Origin: Eupeodes corollae
Taxonomy: Eukaryota; Arthropoda; Insecta; Diptera; Syrphidae
DNA length: 64,000 nucleotides
Assembly: GCF_945859685.1 (NCBI RefSeq)
Contig: NC_079147.1
Span: forward strand, 67,486,946-67,550,945
Direction: 5' to 3'
Both the position numbers and the translations under genes were made by a program. Numbering within the stretch: the first letter of the stretch is position 1; every line of letters begins with the position of its first letter. Below are positions 1-11,500 of this stretch, piece after piece. Below the pieces are notes generated by a model. It searched no databases. It saw only the letters and a list, made by a program, of their open reading frames with translations, and was not told the origin of the DNA.

Positions 1-480
1 AAATAAATAGATGGATTCAAGTCTGAAGTCCATAAAATAAATGCTGGTGTGCCACAGGGCTCTGTTCTCTCCCCAAGACTCTTTCTCATTTTTATTAATG
101 ATCTCCTGTCTCTAACTTTTAATCGAATAAATTGTTTCGCTGACAATAGTACTCTTAGCTTTTCATATTCGTTTTCAGATTCACAGCCCTTTCTTCGATT
201 GTGGAACTGCAACGATATGATAAGCTCATTAAATTCCGACCTAAACAGCATTGTTCAATGTCAAATATTCGTTCCTTAGCCGTACTAAGCGAATGTGGAA
301 TGCAATACCACAATTTGTTTTTTCAAGTCATTGCATGTTAAGGAAATCAAAACCAATGTGCACCAACATCTCCTTTTAAGCCCGCTCTTCTCTTCCTAGT
401 GCTCACGCTGTTCCTCTGCACAATAAGGGTAGTATTACCCCCTTAAACCTTGAGTGTGTGCTTATTATAAAATTAAATTA
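1..480 (+). pseudogene. 3' end of a Jockey/CR1-like LINE (RT C-terminus and tail)
   Basis: Decayed non-LTR retrotransposon running in from the left edge. Reading from base 1, an in-frame stop precedes GVPQGSVLSP, the RT block before the catalytic motif, then a damaged catalytic box, FADNSTL in place of FADD. After further frameshifts, about 286-390 reads in two frames as the usual LINE C-terminus, with WNAIPQFV and then KTNVHQHLLL. The 3' end is an AAATT-rich tail near 465-500. Jockey/CR1 assignment rests on the WNAIP-type ending and the box order. It cannot encode an active enzyme. Confidence 0.7.
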
Positions 481-737
481 AAATTAAAACGAGTTCGGTT
501 CCCAATTTATTTCTGTACTGCAAAACTGAAAACATGGTCGATATTTCAAGCTCCCTTTACGTCATTAAGTTTGAAATTTTTGTTTAATACGATTTACTAA
601 ACTCATGGAATGCGTTTAGTTCTCTTTTTTAACAGAGAAGACTTCGGTGCTTTTTTGAAGTAAGTTCGTGGTTAGTTTTGTTGTTTAGGAGATTTTATAT
701 CCGTACTGAAATTAAAAAAAGCTGTTGAATAGTTGTT
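481..737. other. Unassigned AT-rich DNA
   Basis: No coding, RNA or repeat signal that I can support. It lies between the LINE tail and the Gypsy remnant and may be more Gypsy-derived sequence too decayed to recognise. Confidence 0.3.
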
Positions 738-1360
738 TTAAGACCGTTTGCGGGTGTTGATTACAAAGATTTGTTGTGGTAGGTGTTCATCCCAATTCTT
801 TTTATTTTCTTCAACGTATTGGGCAAACATTGTTTTGTATCAGCTGATTATCTTGTAAAATGTGCTCTAAGAGAACCGTTTTTTGGATTTATCATGCTGG
901 CAGCAAATGTTAGGGGCTTTGCTCAACTCTTCCTAAGTGATATCGGACTTTATGCGAAACCATACTGGAGTGGTAGCACGAAATTTTTCGGATAATGTCC
1001 GTATGGTGGAGTTTGGAGGTATATGAGTACTTGAGTTCCAATACCCATTCAGCAAACTCTAATGTATTACTGGAACCATCGAATCTAAGGCCCCACTTCC
1101 GGACGGAATTCATTACCTTTGCTTCATGATTTTAGAATAAACGGATGGTTGTTATCGGTCTTATGAAAATTTGATTGATGGCGGATGGAAAGGTAAATTG
1201 AAGTTGGCAGCGGTATGCAGATTCGAAGGTTGAGGTGGGGGGAAAGTGGTCGGTACGAAAACCGGTAATCTGGCCTCAGATCTAAAATTCATGGGTGCTG
1301 GCATTGGTATCGTTATAATAGTGGTTTCGTTACGGTACCACATTTCCCCAATTCTCACAT
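738..1360 (-). pseudogene. Ty3/Gypsy LTR retrotransposon remnant (gag-like plus integrase scrap)
   Basis: Minus-strand pieces in different frames. At 1113-910 the reading contains RKWGLRFDG followed by EFAEWVLEL, resembling the start of the Gypsy gag core of insect elements. At 827-738 it reads AQYVEENKKNWDEHLP, typical of the Gypsy integrase region after the catalytic core (YVxENxxxWDExL). A proline-rich stretch (1358-1161) lies on the 5' side. Gag-type and integrase-type pieces sit within about 600 bp, so most of pol is deleted. The integrase call is the firmer; the gag call rests on one short block. Confidence 0.45.
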
Positions 1361-1621
1361 AAGTTCTAAGTTAAACCATGATTTCGTAGTTTCTTAAAAT
1401 GACGACTTAATCGCTGATGAAAGTCTGCTGGTGGAACTTATTATCTGAGCTTTTACCATTTCTACCAACTTTGCTTTCTTCAGAATATATATAAACAGTA
1501 AATTCCTGTATGGATTTAAATTTAAATCCTTTTAATCTTTGAATTCGGACATTGTTGCGCCGAATGAAATGACGGACAGTGATAACGATTTGGTACCTTT
1601 CGAAGATTTCTGGTGCGATAG
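1361..1621. other. Unassigned spacer
   Basis: Short AT-rich spacer between the Gypsy remnant and the minus-strand LINE ORF1. The last 60 bases may be further decayed ORF1. Nothing else recognised. Confidence 0.3.
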
Positions 1622-2638
1622 TTAGTTGAAACTTCTAAAGGTCCCTGGTTGGGCGCCAATTTGTGATCCTTTTTTGTTCGAGGATAAGGTAGACTCCTTC
1701 ACTTCCTCTAGCTTGGCTATTTTCCAGTTATGCGTCGGAAGGGACGGGTTGCACACTTTGACCATCTCGAGAATGTCCTCAATACCAGCAGGTTCGATCG
1801 GTATCCAGATGCGGGCTCTAGGTCTGCTAGGAATGTCTTCCACAGCGACAACCTCGAGCTTCGCATATGGCCAATGGCCATACTTCACCTAACCGGCTGA
1901 CAGCAAGCTTGTAAAGGTCACAAGATCTCTGGTAGCCACAAACTATGAGTTTGACATGGCCTTGATGCCAACCCCCATCGCTTATGGAAGGAAGTGGTCC
2001 TGGAAGCTCTCTCAAAATGCTCAAAAAGCCACCCGAGAGCTTAACCTTGACCAACTGCCAACGATCAGCCTATATTGTGCCATCATCATCGCTCCTGTCA
2101 ATGACCGCAACCACGACTTTTAACTTCGTGACGTCACTAAAACTGGATTGTTTCCTGATGGGATTGAGGGGGGTGCTTTGGTGTCGGTGTGGCCCCCTCA
2201 AGAGACCTTTCTTTTTTGGACGTAGAGTCCTTATTGGATCTTGTTGTAGCAAGTATGCTTTTGGCCCATTCGAAGCTAGCGGGTTGCTGCGGTGTCTTTT
2301 CAGCCCCAGATGATGTACCAGGGGCCTTCAAGATTTTCGCCGTTTGCCGCCTTTGTCTATAAAGGCCTTTTGAGAGTTTTCCATTTCTGGAAGTATTCTC
2401 CTAGTAGTGGCAGGGCCATTTTTCACAACCCTGCCACTACTGAAATTAGGTATCGTACCTTTTTATTCTCGTTGCTACCAACAGCAGAGGAGGGTCCATG
2501 GTTAGCCACTACTCCCTTTTCTGTGTTGACCGCAAGAGATACGACAGCAGGCTTTGACACCAAGCTGCCGCCCGGTCCTGAAGAGATACCGGTCTCACTT
2601 ATGTTTTTATTTTTGTTTTTGTTGTTTGTTTTGATCAT
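1622..2638 (-). pseudogene. Family A LINE ORF1 (DUF4780-type protein), broken
   Basis: ORF1 of an RNase H-bearing LINE, read leftwards from ATG at 2636-2638. The N-terminus is Asn/Lys-rich (KTNNKNKNKN), then a low-complexity region, a basic stretch and VVVAVIDRSDDDG, which aligns with the same point of the ORF1 at 19949-21538. The DUF4780-like core follows in several frames: GGWHQGHVKLIVCG, KLEVVAVEDIP, RPRARIWIP, LPTHNWKIAKLEE. Stops and frameshifts interrupt it, including one after VIDRSDDDGTI. It ends near 1622, before any endonuclease or RT, so the 3' part of the element is lost. In such LINEs ORF1 is the nucleic-acid-binding chaperone; that role is known of the class and not shown here. 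Confidence 0.75.
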
Positions 2639-3131
2639 TTGTTGGTCCCACGAGACGCGAAGAAAAAAGATAAGGCTAGTTAATCGGAAGGTCGCCAGGT
2701 ATCCGGATACTCCATTAGAGACTGGGCTATTTTTGAATTGGGCCCCCAGCCAGGCTGTTCATCGGCACGGGCCACTACTGAAATTAGGTATCGCTACCTT
2801 TTTATTCTTGTTGCTACCAGCAGCAGAGGAGGGTCCATGGTTAGCCACTACTCAATTCTCTGTGTTGACCGCAAGAGATACGACAGCAGGCTTTGACACC
2901 AAGCTGCCGCCCGGTAATGAAGAGATACCGGTCTCACTTATGTTTTTATTTTTGTTTTTGTTGTTTGTTTTGTTCATTCCACGAGACGCGAAGAAAAAAG
3001 GTCCATCTGCACAGAGATTCGCATGTACAGATAAGGCTAGTTAATCCGGAGGTCGCCAGGTATCCGGATACTCCGTTAGAGACTGGGCTATTTTTGAATT
3101 GGGCCCCCAGCCAGGCTGATCATCGGCACGG
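2424..3131 (-). repeat. Tandem duplication of the family A 5' UTR and ORF1 start (unit about 338 bp)
   Basis: Two head-to-tail units, 2434-2771 and 2772-about 3131, near-identical apart from a 30-bp insertion in the second (near 3000-3030) and an 8-bp difference. On the minus strand each unit holds the CTCGTGGGACCAA-type end of the 5' UTR, the ORF1 start (KTNNKNKNKN) and about 60 codons. Each begins at CCTAATTTCAGTAGTGGC, the block that also occurs in the 5' UTRs near 19765 and 62320. It may be a tandem promoter array or a dimer formed at integration. Confidence 0.8.
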
Positions 3132-4311
3132 GTCGTTTAACACCTTAGATCCATCCCAATAATGATGAGAGGTAGTTGGGAAGGAAGAGAAAGGGTGGGG
3201 AGTCAGTTGATGTTAATTCATCATTCTGACGTGTAAGGAAATTCAGCTAGGTTACCTAGAGTGAGAAGGAGTATAGGATTACAAACGTGGGAGGTGGGAT
3301 GGGAGTTGGTGACATAAACGTAGGCTGGTATGCCTTGTTATGTGGGAGTGGATGATGATTTTGGGAAGGTAGAGGAATAAGAACGTTCTTTAGTTTCAGG
3401 ACTCATCTGGAGAAAATTCTCGGGAGTCATTGACCTTACTTAGCTTCTACAACTCGACAAGTTCGACGTTCAGAGTAACTATGTTCTTATAACTATGTAA
3501 CCAAATAATTTTCTATGTTCTAATATTTATAATCATTAAACTAACATGATGTTGTGTTTACTTAACAATATTTCTAAAAATATAAAATAACAGTATAAAA
3601 ATATAAAAAAACACGGTACAAAAATATAATGCTTACGGCGGTTGCATGAGTATTTCGACATGTCTCTAAAAAGCCACGATGCTAGGCTCATTTAGACAGT
3701 TATAGTGACCCAGGAATATTCGGTTGCTATTGCGTTCCCTGCTCCCAGCAGAAACTAGGAAACAGGTGGCCTAAGCCTCTCTGTCGTACACTTGGAATAA
3801 ATGAACGGTCACGGTGGCATAAAACATGGCAAGATTTTCTTCGTGCTCTGGCGGCAAGCCAAAAGATAATAGTGGCTTTGTCCGTTCCATAGCACAATTA
3901 GAAGAAGGAAGCCACAAATTAATCTGTTGGGAAAAAAGCTCACTGTCCTATGTAACAATTTAGAGAGTAAACGATTGGCGTTAGCCTGTCCGGCCGGTAT
4001 ACACTCAGAAGAAGCGGTTGACGGAATAAAGGTGGGAATGAAAAACGGAATAGTTCTCGGGAATTCTTTATCTTATATGTACGCCAGATTGGTACTTAAG
4101 CGCAGATAAGTTAGAAGACGAATTTTCATCTAAATTCCATCTCCTATATCAAATGTCTAGTCAAAAGACAGTGCGAACTGAAAGGAGGCAAATGGCGAAA
4201 ACCCACGTAATCTACTATTCCACCTCTAACTATGCAAGCTTGTGTTCCCTGCATCGGTTGATATGATAGGGCGGTCGGCTGGTGTGCTTCAGTATATAGG
4301 CATATGCACAA
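3132..4311. other. Unassigned DNA 5' of the family A fragment
   Basis: G-rich on the plus strand to about 3410, then AT-rich with an A/T-run block at 3560-3630. A 60-codon open stretch at 3927-4109 has no recognisable motif. No SINE, RNA gene or terminal repeats seen. It may contain LINE 5' UTR remnants. Confidence 0.3.
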
Positions 4312-4917
4312 ACGCATCATTTGTACATGCTGTGGTCAAGGAAAGACTTAGAACACCGATGTCTCGGTCAAAACGTGACCATTGACTGACGTAACTTTAA
4401 GGTTGTTAAGGACTTCGTCTACATAGGCTCCGCTATGAACAAAGAAAACAACACCAGCGTTGAGATTAAACGAAGAATAAGTCTTGCTCACCACTGTTTT
4501 TTTTGGCCTAAGAAAGCAATTGAGTAATAAAGCCCTCTCTTGAGTAACCTAAGTCATCATTCCTTATGATAGAAGTGGATGAAAGAATTTCGAAAGAAAA
4601 GTTCTTCGTAAGATCTGTGTATGCTGTACAGAGACGAAGACTTAGCCAGAAGGGTGGACTTTTACCTGGCTAAGTCAAAGATGGCTGGGTCATGTATAGA
4701 ACGCACGGAAACCAATGCTCCGGCCTCGGAAGGTCTTCGAATCCACACTCACAGGGCAGTGCAGTAGAGGAAGACCGCGGACCAGGTGGCGCGCACAAGT
4801 GCAAAGTGCTCTAACCCAACTTTTAAAGTAAATCTGGAGACATCTAGCTATTGATCGAGCTAGGTGGATAAGTGTGTTTGGTGAGGCCCGAGTTCACACA
4901 GGACTGTAGCGTCACTT
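4312..4917 (+). pseudogene. RTE-clade LINE, C-terminal fragment
   Basis: The 3' end of an RTE-type ORF2. Near 4315-4390 it reads YMLxSRKD then LGQNVTID, the region just after the YADD box in the RTE copies at 30401-30748 and 45600-45830. It continues as DFVYIGSAMN, EIKRRISLA and the ending with QVARTSAKC, closing in AGGACTGTAGCGTCAC, the 3' end shared by all RTE copies here. Several stops and shifts. The RT core and endonuclease are absent, so it is 5' truncated as is usual for LINEs. Confidence 0.75.
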
Positions 4918-5324
4918 TAAATCAAATCAATCGATCACTAATTAATAAACATTACCAACCCTGATTATGTTGGTTATGTTTTTTAGTTCAGTTTTAGTTT
5001 CGGTGCTGCGGAGAGAAAGCGTTACAAGTGACGTAAATTCCAGACCTGATATGATAACAAGTTTAATTCTATTGGGAATGAGAACTTTTATCCTGAACAG
5101 TTTTAAAAGTATCAGACCTAAGGAAAATGCACGTTTTGGTTTAAAGTGAAAAGAGGTTATTACTGTTAAGAAGGTAGGTTTCCATTGTTTAAAGCCATTG
5201 ATAATGCATGTTTTCAGTTTGATAAACTTCTGAGACGATAAAAAAAAATTTCTCACTCCCTCTGATCTGGCTACAAACATGTATACCTCCAAAACTTGAC
5301 CACCAGCTCATCTTTGGGCCCATC
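4918..5324. other. Unassigned DNA between two LINE fragments
   Basis: A 116-codon minus-strand open stretch (5292-4942) rich in Lys, Ile and Leu has no motif I recognise and lies in AT-rich sequence, so I do not call it a gene. Confidence 0.3.
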
Positions 5325-6980
5325 TCTAATGTTTAGTTAGTTAGTTAAAGAAACTTTATTTATAATATTTCAATTATATCTACAATAAATTTCATAGTTT
5401 AATATGGTTTGGCTTAAAGCCGTCTACCAGAATGACATTATAACAATATTCAACATTTCTTACTAAAATAGAAAAATAAAATAAAATTTAAAAGTCGCCT
5501 TCGACTATTCGGGTTCTATAATTCAGTGCCATCGTTGTGTATTTATACAATTTCTCCCAACCAAGACTTCCATTCAAAATACTTAAAACTTCGCTCATAG
5601 TCATTATGGATTTACCGAAGAATCTGACTCGAAATTCACTTAGAATCGGGCATCTGGCAATAAAATGATAAATATCTTCTCTTTCCTTGAGGTTGCAAAT
5701 ATCGCACAAAATAGGTAGGTCCATACGATGTGGAATGTAGTTAAGGTTGATCATTTCCCCTCTTACTTTAAATATCGTACTTATCATTGAAAGCGGTAAT
5801 CTGTTTAAGAAGTAGGAGCTTCCTTGTAAGTTGTAGCCGAGCTGGCTATATATCGTCCTATACTGAGAAGATTGAGCTTCCAAGGTATAACCACTGTAAG
5901 CTGAGCGCGCTACACCACCCAGTAAATTTTGAAACATGTTTCTCAGAATAGTCGGTCCGATACCTGGTTGAATCTGTAACCTTTCTCCACACTCAACGCC
6001 TATTTCTTCCCATTTTTTGACGAGGTTGCCTCTTAAAGTAATTATCGACTTGAGGATCAATTTAGGTAGTCTTGTTTCATCCATCTCCAGCAGCTTCATT
6101 ATATAATCGAAGTGTATTTTTAGCGTATTTAAGAATAACGGTGGCATTGTAGTTTCAAGGTGCACCATGTAATTTGGAGTACCGGCCGGCAACCGAAAAA
6201 TGCGTTTAAGAAAATATCTTTGAAACTTTTCAACAACCTCAAACTGCCAGCAACCCCACACTTGAGCACCATACAACATGATGGAAGAAGCAGTGGCACG
6301 AAATATCTGGATCTTTGCGCTATGGTCCACAAACCTACTCCCTATACAACGTCCCCAGATTGAAGAAATAGCTCTCTTTGCCTCAGCAAATTTAGTTTCG
6401 AAATGTTTTTTAAAGTTAAGGTTAGCACAGATCAATACACCGAGATACTTATACTCTCGAACAATTTCCACATTCTGACCCTTGTAGGTCCACCTTTCGT
6501 TTCTCGAGTATCTTCCACCTCCATCCCTGAAGATCTTCATTTTAGACTTTCCAAGGTTAGTAGTCAGGTTCCAAAGATCACAGTAGCGCTCCAGACGGTT
6601 GATCATGAGCTGCATTCTGTCAACTGATTCCGCCAGAAAAACTATGTCGTCAGCGAAAATGAGGCACGGTATTCGTAAACTTCCGAACTCAATACCCCCT
6701 CCCACTTCATCGCTGAGCTTAAGCGTTGTATGGATTGTTCATCGTTTTGCTTACGCTTGGCAGAGCAGATGTGTTTGTACTCTTTGTTCGCAGACGCATA
6801 CATAGTCTTAAAGACATGCAAGTTATATTTTCTCAGAAGCTTTAGTAAAGTAAATGATTTTTTTCTTGCCTTAAAGCATTCCAAGTCAAACCATTCTTGT
6901 TTAAAATCATTCTTCTGCTTCCAGTTTTTGGTTACTGGGATTGCAGTTTTCATTATGTCAGTAAGTCTGGTCATGTTTAA
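5325..6980 (-). mobile_element. Family C LINE, 5' truncated and internally deleted
   Basis: Minus-strand non-LTR element. From right to left: a basic EN-RT linker (6974-6700, with QEWFDLECFKARK and KEYKHICSAKRK), an abrupt join to the RT catalytic region (6705-5488), a 3' UTR with AATAAA near 5360 and an AACT-repeat tail at about 5333-5347. RT blocks before FADD are missing, so the linker runs straight into the GGGIEFGSLRIP region. A second, more decayed copy lies at 50488-51250. Clade not certain. Confidence 0.75.
5488..6705 (-). CDS. Family C LINE reverse transcriptase, C-terminal open frame (partial)
   Basis: The longest clean frame in the window, 405 codons, on the minus strand. It starts just before the catalytic box (FADDIVFLAES) and runs through the RT thumb (VREYKYLGVLI, SIMLYGAQVWG, LKRIFRLPAGTPNYM) to a C-terminal Cys/His knuckle, CDICN...HFIARCP. 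The catalytic aspartates of the box are intact, but the fingers and the first catalytic aspartate are missing, so it cannot be an active RT. Upstream, 6974-6642 holds the linker in another frame. Few lesions suggest a fairly recent insertion. The first Met is arbitrary. No RNase H seen. Confidence 0.75.
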   Translation of the reverse strand: MGGGIEFGSLRIPCLIFADDIVFLAESVDRMQLMINRLERYCDLWNLTTNLGKSKMKIFRDGGGRYSRNERWTYKGQNVEIVREYKYLGVLICANLNFKKHFETKFAEAKRAISSIWGRCIGSRFVDHSAKIQIFRATASSIMLYGAQVWGCWQFEVVEKFQRYFLKRIFRLPAGTPNYMVHLETTMPPLFLNTLKIHFDYIMKLLEMDETRLPKLILKSIITLRGNLVKKWEEIGVECGERLQIQPGIGPTILRNMFQNLLGGVARSAYSGYTLEAQSSQYRTIYSQLGYNLQGSSYFLNRLPLSMISTIFKVRGEMINLNYIPHRMDLPILCDICNLKEREDIYHFIARCPILSEFRVRFFGKSIMTMSEVLSILNGSLGWEKLYKYTTMALNYRTRIVEGDF

Positions 6981-8484
6981 ATTATCACCCTCTGAACTAT
7001 GTTTTCTCAGTTCCTCATTTAAATTAGTTTAGTAAACCCGTACAAAATTTGAACTATTACTCCCATGTAGCTTTGGAAGGAGCTCAAGCGACTTGGAACT
7101 CTAATGCAAATGCTCAAACTGTGTCTCGAGCATATTAAAGATATTAAAACATTTTGAGTGTGCTCGAATTATAAAGAAAGCTTAAGCTTGCATTTAAACG
7201 GATTACATCGGCAAACTTTGATTCTATAGTTTAAATTCTGAGGTACTACAGGGTTCAACTTTTTCTACTGGTGTTTTCTTCTTATATGAATAGTCTTTTA
7301 AGCATAACATTTTTAAGTCGTCACATTTCTTCAAATATATAGGTTTGCCATCACTGCTACATTATATTTGTATACTCTATGCGATATGATTTTGAATCTG
7401 ATTCAGATTCAGATTTAGCTTCAGATTTGGATTATAAATGTGACGGTATCCTTGAAAAATTGCAGGCTTTGGACCCACTTTAAATATGATTATCTTGAAT
7501 ATCAAATAATGTAGAAATGGCTATGGATAAGGATATACATTATACATCCTAGTTTCTGGTGATGGTGTTGTTGTTATTTTTATATGTATAGTATATGTTC
7601 GCATACCAGTTCATATGGAAATGGATTGGCCTGGTGGTCTCCTTCATCCATCCATCCAAACTCTCAAGCCCGACCACTCACGTATCTATTACACATATCT
7701 ATGTGTAGATACTTGCAATCTTTTTGTGTACCTCCACTTGTACGATTATATCTATATAAGCTCAATGGGGCCGCCTTCGACTAGATATAGTAGAAATGGT
7801 ACCGTTATTTGAACGTTTATATTATTTGAACATAAATATTGCGTATGTACGAGTACCCATAGGAAATTTTATGAGCGTATGAGGGATGCTAAAGATACAC
7901 TTTCGATATAATTTTCCACCTATATAAGGTTATGGTGAATATACAAAACGAAGCACTTTACTGTATATACAATACAATAACTCGTCTTACTTGGATACCT
8001 TTAGCTTGATGCTAAATTCTTCGCTTGATACTTAAATAAATAAAACAAGATTATTTGACATAAGGGTGCGCCTTACAACGCCAAAGCTAACGCCAATACC
8101 GGAACGATTATGGGTTCTTGCTTTTCTTTGGGATTTTGACGTAAAATCTTCAGGATACCGTTATATCGGCAAACGTACATAAACGTCTGTGTATTATTTT
8201 AATATCAAATCGATACTTTAATGGGATTTACTTAAACCTAAATGCTTTGTCTTGATGTTTTCTTTACTTGTTGTCCTGTGGGATTTGATGCGTCTCCGTC
8301 GTCACTCATCGTAACTTTTTGTGTGATCAAAGTAAAGTGGAGTGCGGGTAAATGCAGAAAATGGGAGTTTGTTTAAGTATCGATAAAAAAGATACTGGTA
8401 ATATTTTTCTAAGCTTTATTTTAAGTCACAGAAAATAAATTATGTCTATTAAAGTTTCCAAAATGTTTAAAAGTATAGTTACTA
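6981..8484. other. Unassigned AT-rich DNA with a possible RT scrap
   Basis: Mostly TE-poor sequence. At 7233-7300 the plus strand reads LQGSTFSTGVFFLYE, weakly like the PQGSxLSPxLFxLYIND block of LINE RT, and an Asp/Ser repeat (DSDSDLASDLD) follows near 7395-7440. The similarity is too weak for a firm call. The rest shows no genes or repeats I can support. Confidence 0.3.
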
Positions 8485-9895
8485 ATTTGGCTTAACCTGA
8501 AGCTACAGTCCTGCGTGAACTAGGGCCTCACTCAACAAACTTCTCGCACTCCAAGTTGGATGAGGTCACTTTCAACTTTTGTGTATAATCTAATACGGGG
8601 TCTTCCTCTACTGCACTGTCCTATAGGTGTGACTTAATACTTTTTGGAACGGAGCATTGGTTTCCACGCGCTCTATGTGACCCAACCATCTTAGTCGTTG
8701 GACTGTTATCCTTCAATCTTAGTCTATGTAGCTGTACTGTACAGCCTGTACAGCTCGTTGTTACATCTTCTTGTCCACACATCTTCATGCTTACGGGACC
8801 GTAGATCACGCGAAGAACTTTTCTCTCAAAAGCACCCAAGGTGCTTTCATCCACTTTGGTCATTGTCAGAGCTTTCTGCACAGTGACCAAACTATGGTCG
8901 CTCGAGAGAGGCCTTTACCAATTAATTGCTTTCTTAGTCCATAGAAAAGGTGGTTATCAGAAGTAATTCTTCGTCAGCGCTAGTATTGTTCTCAGTGTTC
9001 ATAGCAGTGCTTTTTTGACGTCAAATGCATCGGTGAGATCTTTTCCGACCTTGATAGAGCAGCGTGCATTCTCCATCATCATCCTGCACAAACGGATGAA
9101 TTTGACAGGGATTTTAAGACTAGACATGGCTCTGTACAGATCGTCCTTGTAGATGCTGTTTTTGGGATTCTTTCAGGATCTGCCGTAATGTCAATATTTG
9201 ATCGACTGTGGACTTTCCTTGTCTAAAACCACATTGATGGAAATATGTTTCTAAATATAAGTTTCTTAACGATGAGAAGGAAGAGTTTGTATGCGATGTT
9301 TAGTAAACTGATTCCTTTACATTAGGTGCAGTTGCTAAGGGTTCCCTTTGCTCAATATCAGACAAAAAATACTGAGGTTCCATTCATTGGACACGCTTTC
9401 TTTCATATCTAAGAGGTAAGTTGGTGCATTCTCCTTACCAAAGTATCTGTTCTTGTTGGTGTCTTTTTGAAACCCAGCACGTCATAGGTGGCTTCTTTGA
9501 TTTCTTTTTGGCAATGTTGCCAGTGGTTCTCTAAACATTTTGTTGGCGGCAGAGAACTTCGAAAAAGGTTACTAGTAACTCAGTCGGAGATTGATTTGTC
9601 GGTTTCGTCCTATTACAGCCGTTCGACGTTGTAACTTTTCCCTGTTTTGACATAGATCTGGAAACCTCAAGTACTACCACTTGGCAAAAACGATATGGTG
9701 ATTTGAGTTGATGTAAGCTCCTCGGAAAGATCGGCCATCGATGATGCTGAAAACAAGTCCTTTGTCGATCTCAATACGGTCAATCTGGTTGACGTTAAAT
9801 TGATCTTGAAGACTCAAAGTTCCTTTGTTGATGTGGATATGAACATTGCAATGACTAGGAAAGACATAGCTCTGTAAGGCATTCCACATTCGCGT
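8485..9895 (-). pseudogene. RTE-clade LINE, internally deleted
   Basis: Minus-strand RTE copy. Right to left: endonuclease C-terminus (9889-9674, with HIHINKGTLSLQDQF, VNQIDRIEIDKG and the final SNHHIVFAK, where intact copies have SDHYLVVAK), linker traces near 9450-9560, RT entry (FRQGKSTVDQ, near 9220), a scrambled region with IYKDDLYRAM and SLKIPVKFI (near 9090-9160), then the C-terminus (8890-8621, with KVDESTLGAFERKVLRVIYG) and the 3' end ending near CGCAGGACTGTAG (8500). The YADD box is not found, and the SDH to SNH change plus frameshifts make it dead. Confidence 0.75.
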
Positions 9896-9929
9896 AGTAC
9901 GGCTTAAGAACGAATCTCTTGTAACGGAT

Positions 9930-11500
9930 GTGTGTTATTCCTAGTTCACTAATTGTGCGATCTTATGCAGCTCCTTGAATATCCCTAAACCACAGGATCC
10001 TTAAAGATACCCATGAACGTGCAACTAGGTTGTCCAGTCGGCTGGGTGCTGTAGGCACGCTAGCGAATGCCAATTTAACTAGCTCGTCGGATGGGTGGGA
10101 TCTTGCAACCGCCACTGGACCGCCGTGTACCTTTTAACGTGCCTATATTAAATTAAATCTAAAAGAAAAACTAAAAGCAGCTAACAAAATTATATCACTA
10201 TTTTTATTCAACCTAATCTTCAATATGGAACTTTAGATGGATTTAGTTCCTTATGGTGGCCCTCCCACGGTAAACTTCGTAAAGTTAACTCTCCTTTGGC
10301 TACCGTCCACATAAATTCTATTCACGATAACCCCTATAATGAAGTCAAAAATGTTTTATTTCTGACTTAACTTTTTACCGTCTAAACTACCCTTATTCAT
10401 TTCCCTTTCCCAAGCTCACTTCATTAAATTATTCACTTGACATTTTAGATGTCATTAAAACGAAATATTTTAGAATTATTTTTCATAATAGGTATGTTTT
10501 TATTCAAAAATTAAAAACTAAAATAAGAAATTCTCTTAAAATAAACTTTATCAATTTTAAATTCAATTAATGATTTAATCAAATAACAAGAAATTCAATA
10601 AAAAAAATAATCAATCAAAGGTTTAATGACCTTGCGCATTCTCTTATTTCTCAAGCAGATTTTTTCATAAAAAAAACATATACTCTTTTTCCTTAAGTAT
10701 GAACTCTGGTTCAATGACCTTTCGCATAAAGCTCTCTTTTGAGCGTTTTTAAGTTTTTAAAATTACTTAAGTTTAAACAATCTAACACTATTCGGTTAAT
10801 TGACCATATCCAAGATGCCGGTCTTAAAATTATTGTTAGTAAAAAAAAATGTATATATATTTAATTAAAACTTAATAAAAAAAAGTTTATCGACATCACT
10901 CTTCATTCTATGCGTCTGTCTCAATAATAAATTAAAACAAATAAACTATGCAATCAATAGCCTGTTAACTTTTTGTTAACTGACCTACGTCAACTCGAAA
11001 ACTTTGAGAGCAATTATGTGTCTCAATTACTGCACCAATCTTGTTACATATGATAAATATCAATAATAGCAAATAGATATGTTTTAAAATTTTGACTCAC
11101 CGATCATTCTCTCCTCAGCGAAGTTGTGCGCACGACTTGGTTAGGGTAGGATGAATTCAATTAGGTATAGAGTTATTGTTCTTAAACTCTTATACTAAAA
11201 CGCTATATTAAATAAAATAGAGAAAGAGATTTAAAATATGCAAATATTGGTGATCCTCAAAATGAGTTGGAACTTTAATACTTATCTTTTGTGGATCTGG
11301 ATTCTTGAGTGATTACGATATTGCTTGAGAGTATCGAATTTCATATAGAGAAAAAAAAAACTAGAGCTTTACTTAAAACTAGGTTAGTGGGATGCTGGAC
11401 TTCGATGATGATGGATGCTGATGATGATGGCGGACGATGGCGTTGATTGACAGGTAAGTATAGGCTTAGCGGGTGAGTATTTCTGGTAGGTTTAGGCATG
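9930..11500 (+). repeat. Unclassified dispersed repeat, copy 1
   Basis: Resembles 18345-19300 in the same order. Shared blocks include ACCACAGGAT, GTCCAGTCGGC/GTCCAATCGGC, AACTCGTCGG, CGCCACTGGAC, then CTCCCAC followed by CGATAACCCCT, and weak similarity around 11440 against 19250. Conserved blocks are spaced alike with AT-rich filler. No coding potential found. It could be an LTR, a LINE 5' UTR or a non-autonomous element; the exact ends are unknown. Confidence 0.45.

Noticed and set aside
2292..3044. A 250-codon plus-strand open frame
   Set aside because: It lies antisense to the family A LINE ORF1 and is long only because the 338-bp unit is repeated; its internal repeats mirror the DNA duplication.
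8698..8886. 62-codon plus-strand open frame
   Set aside because: Antisense to the RTE C-terminus.
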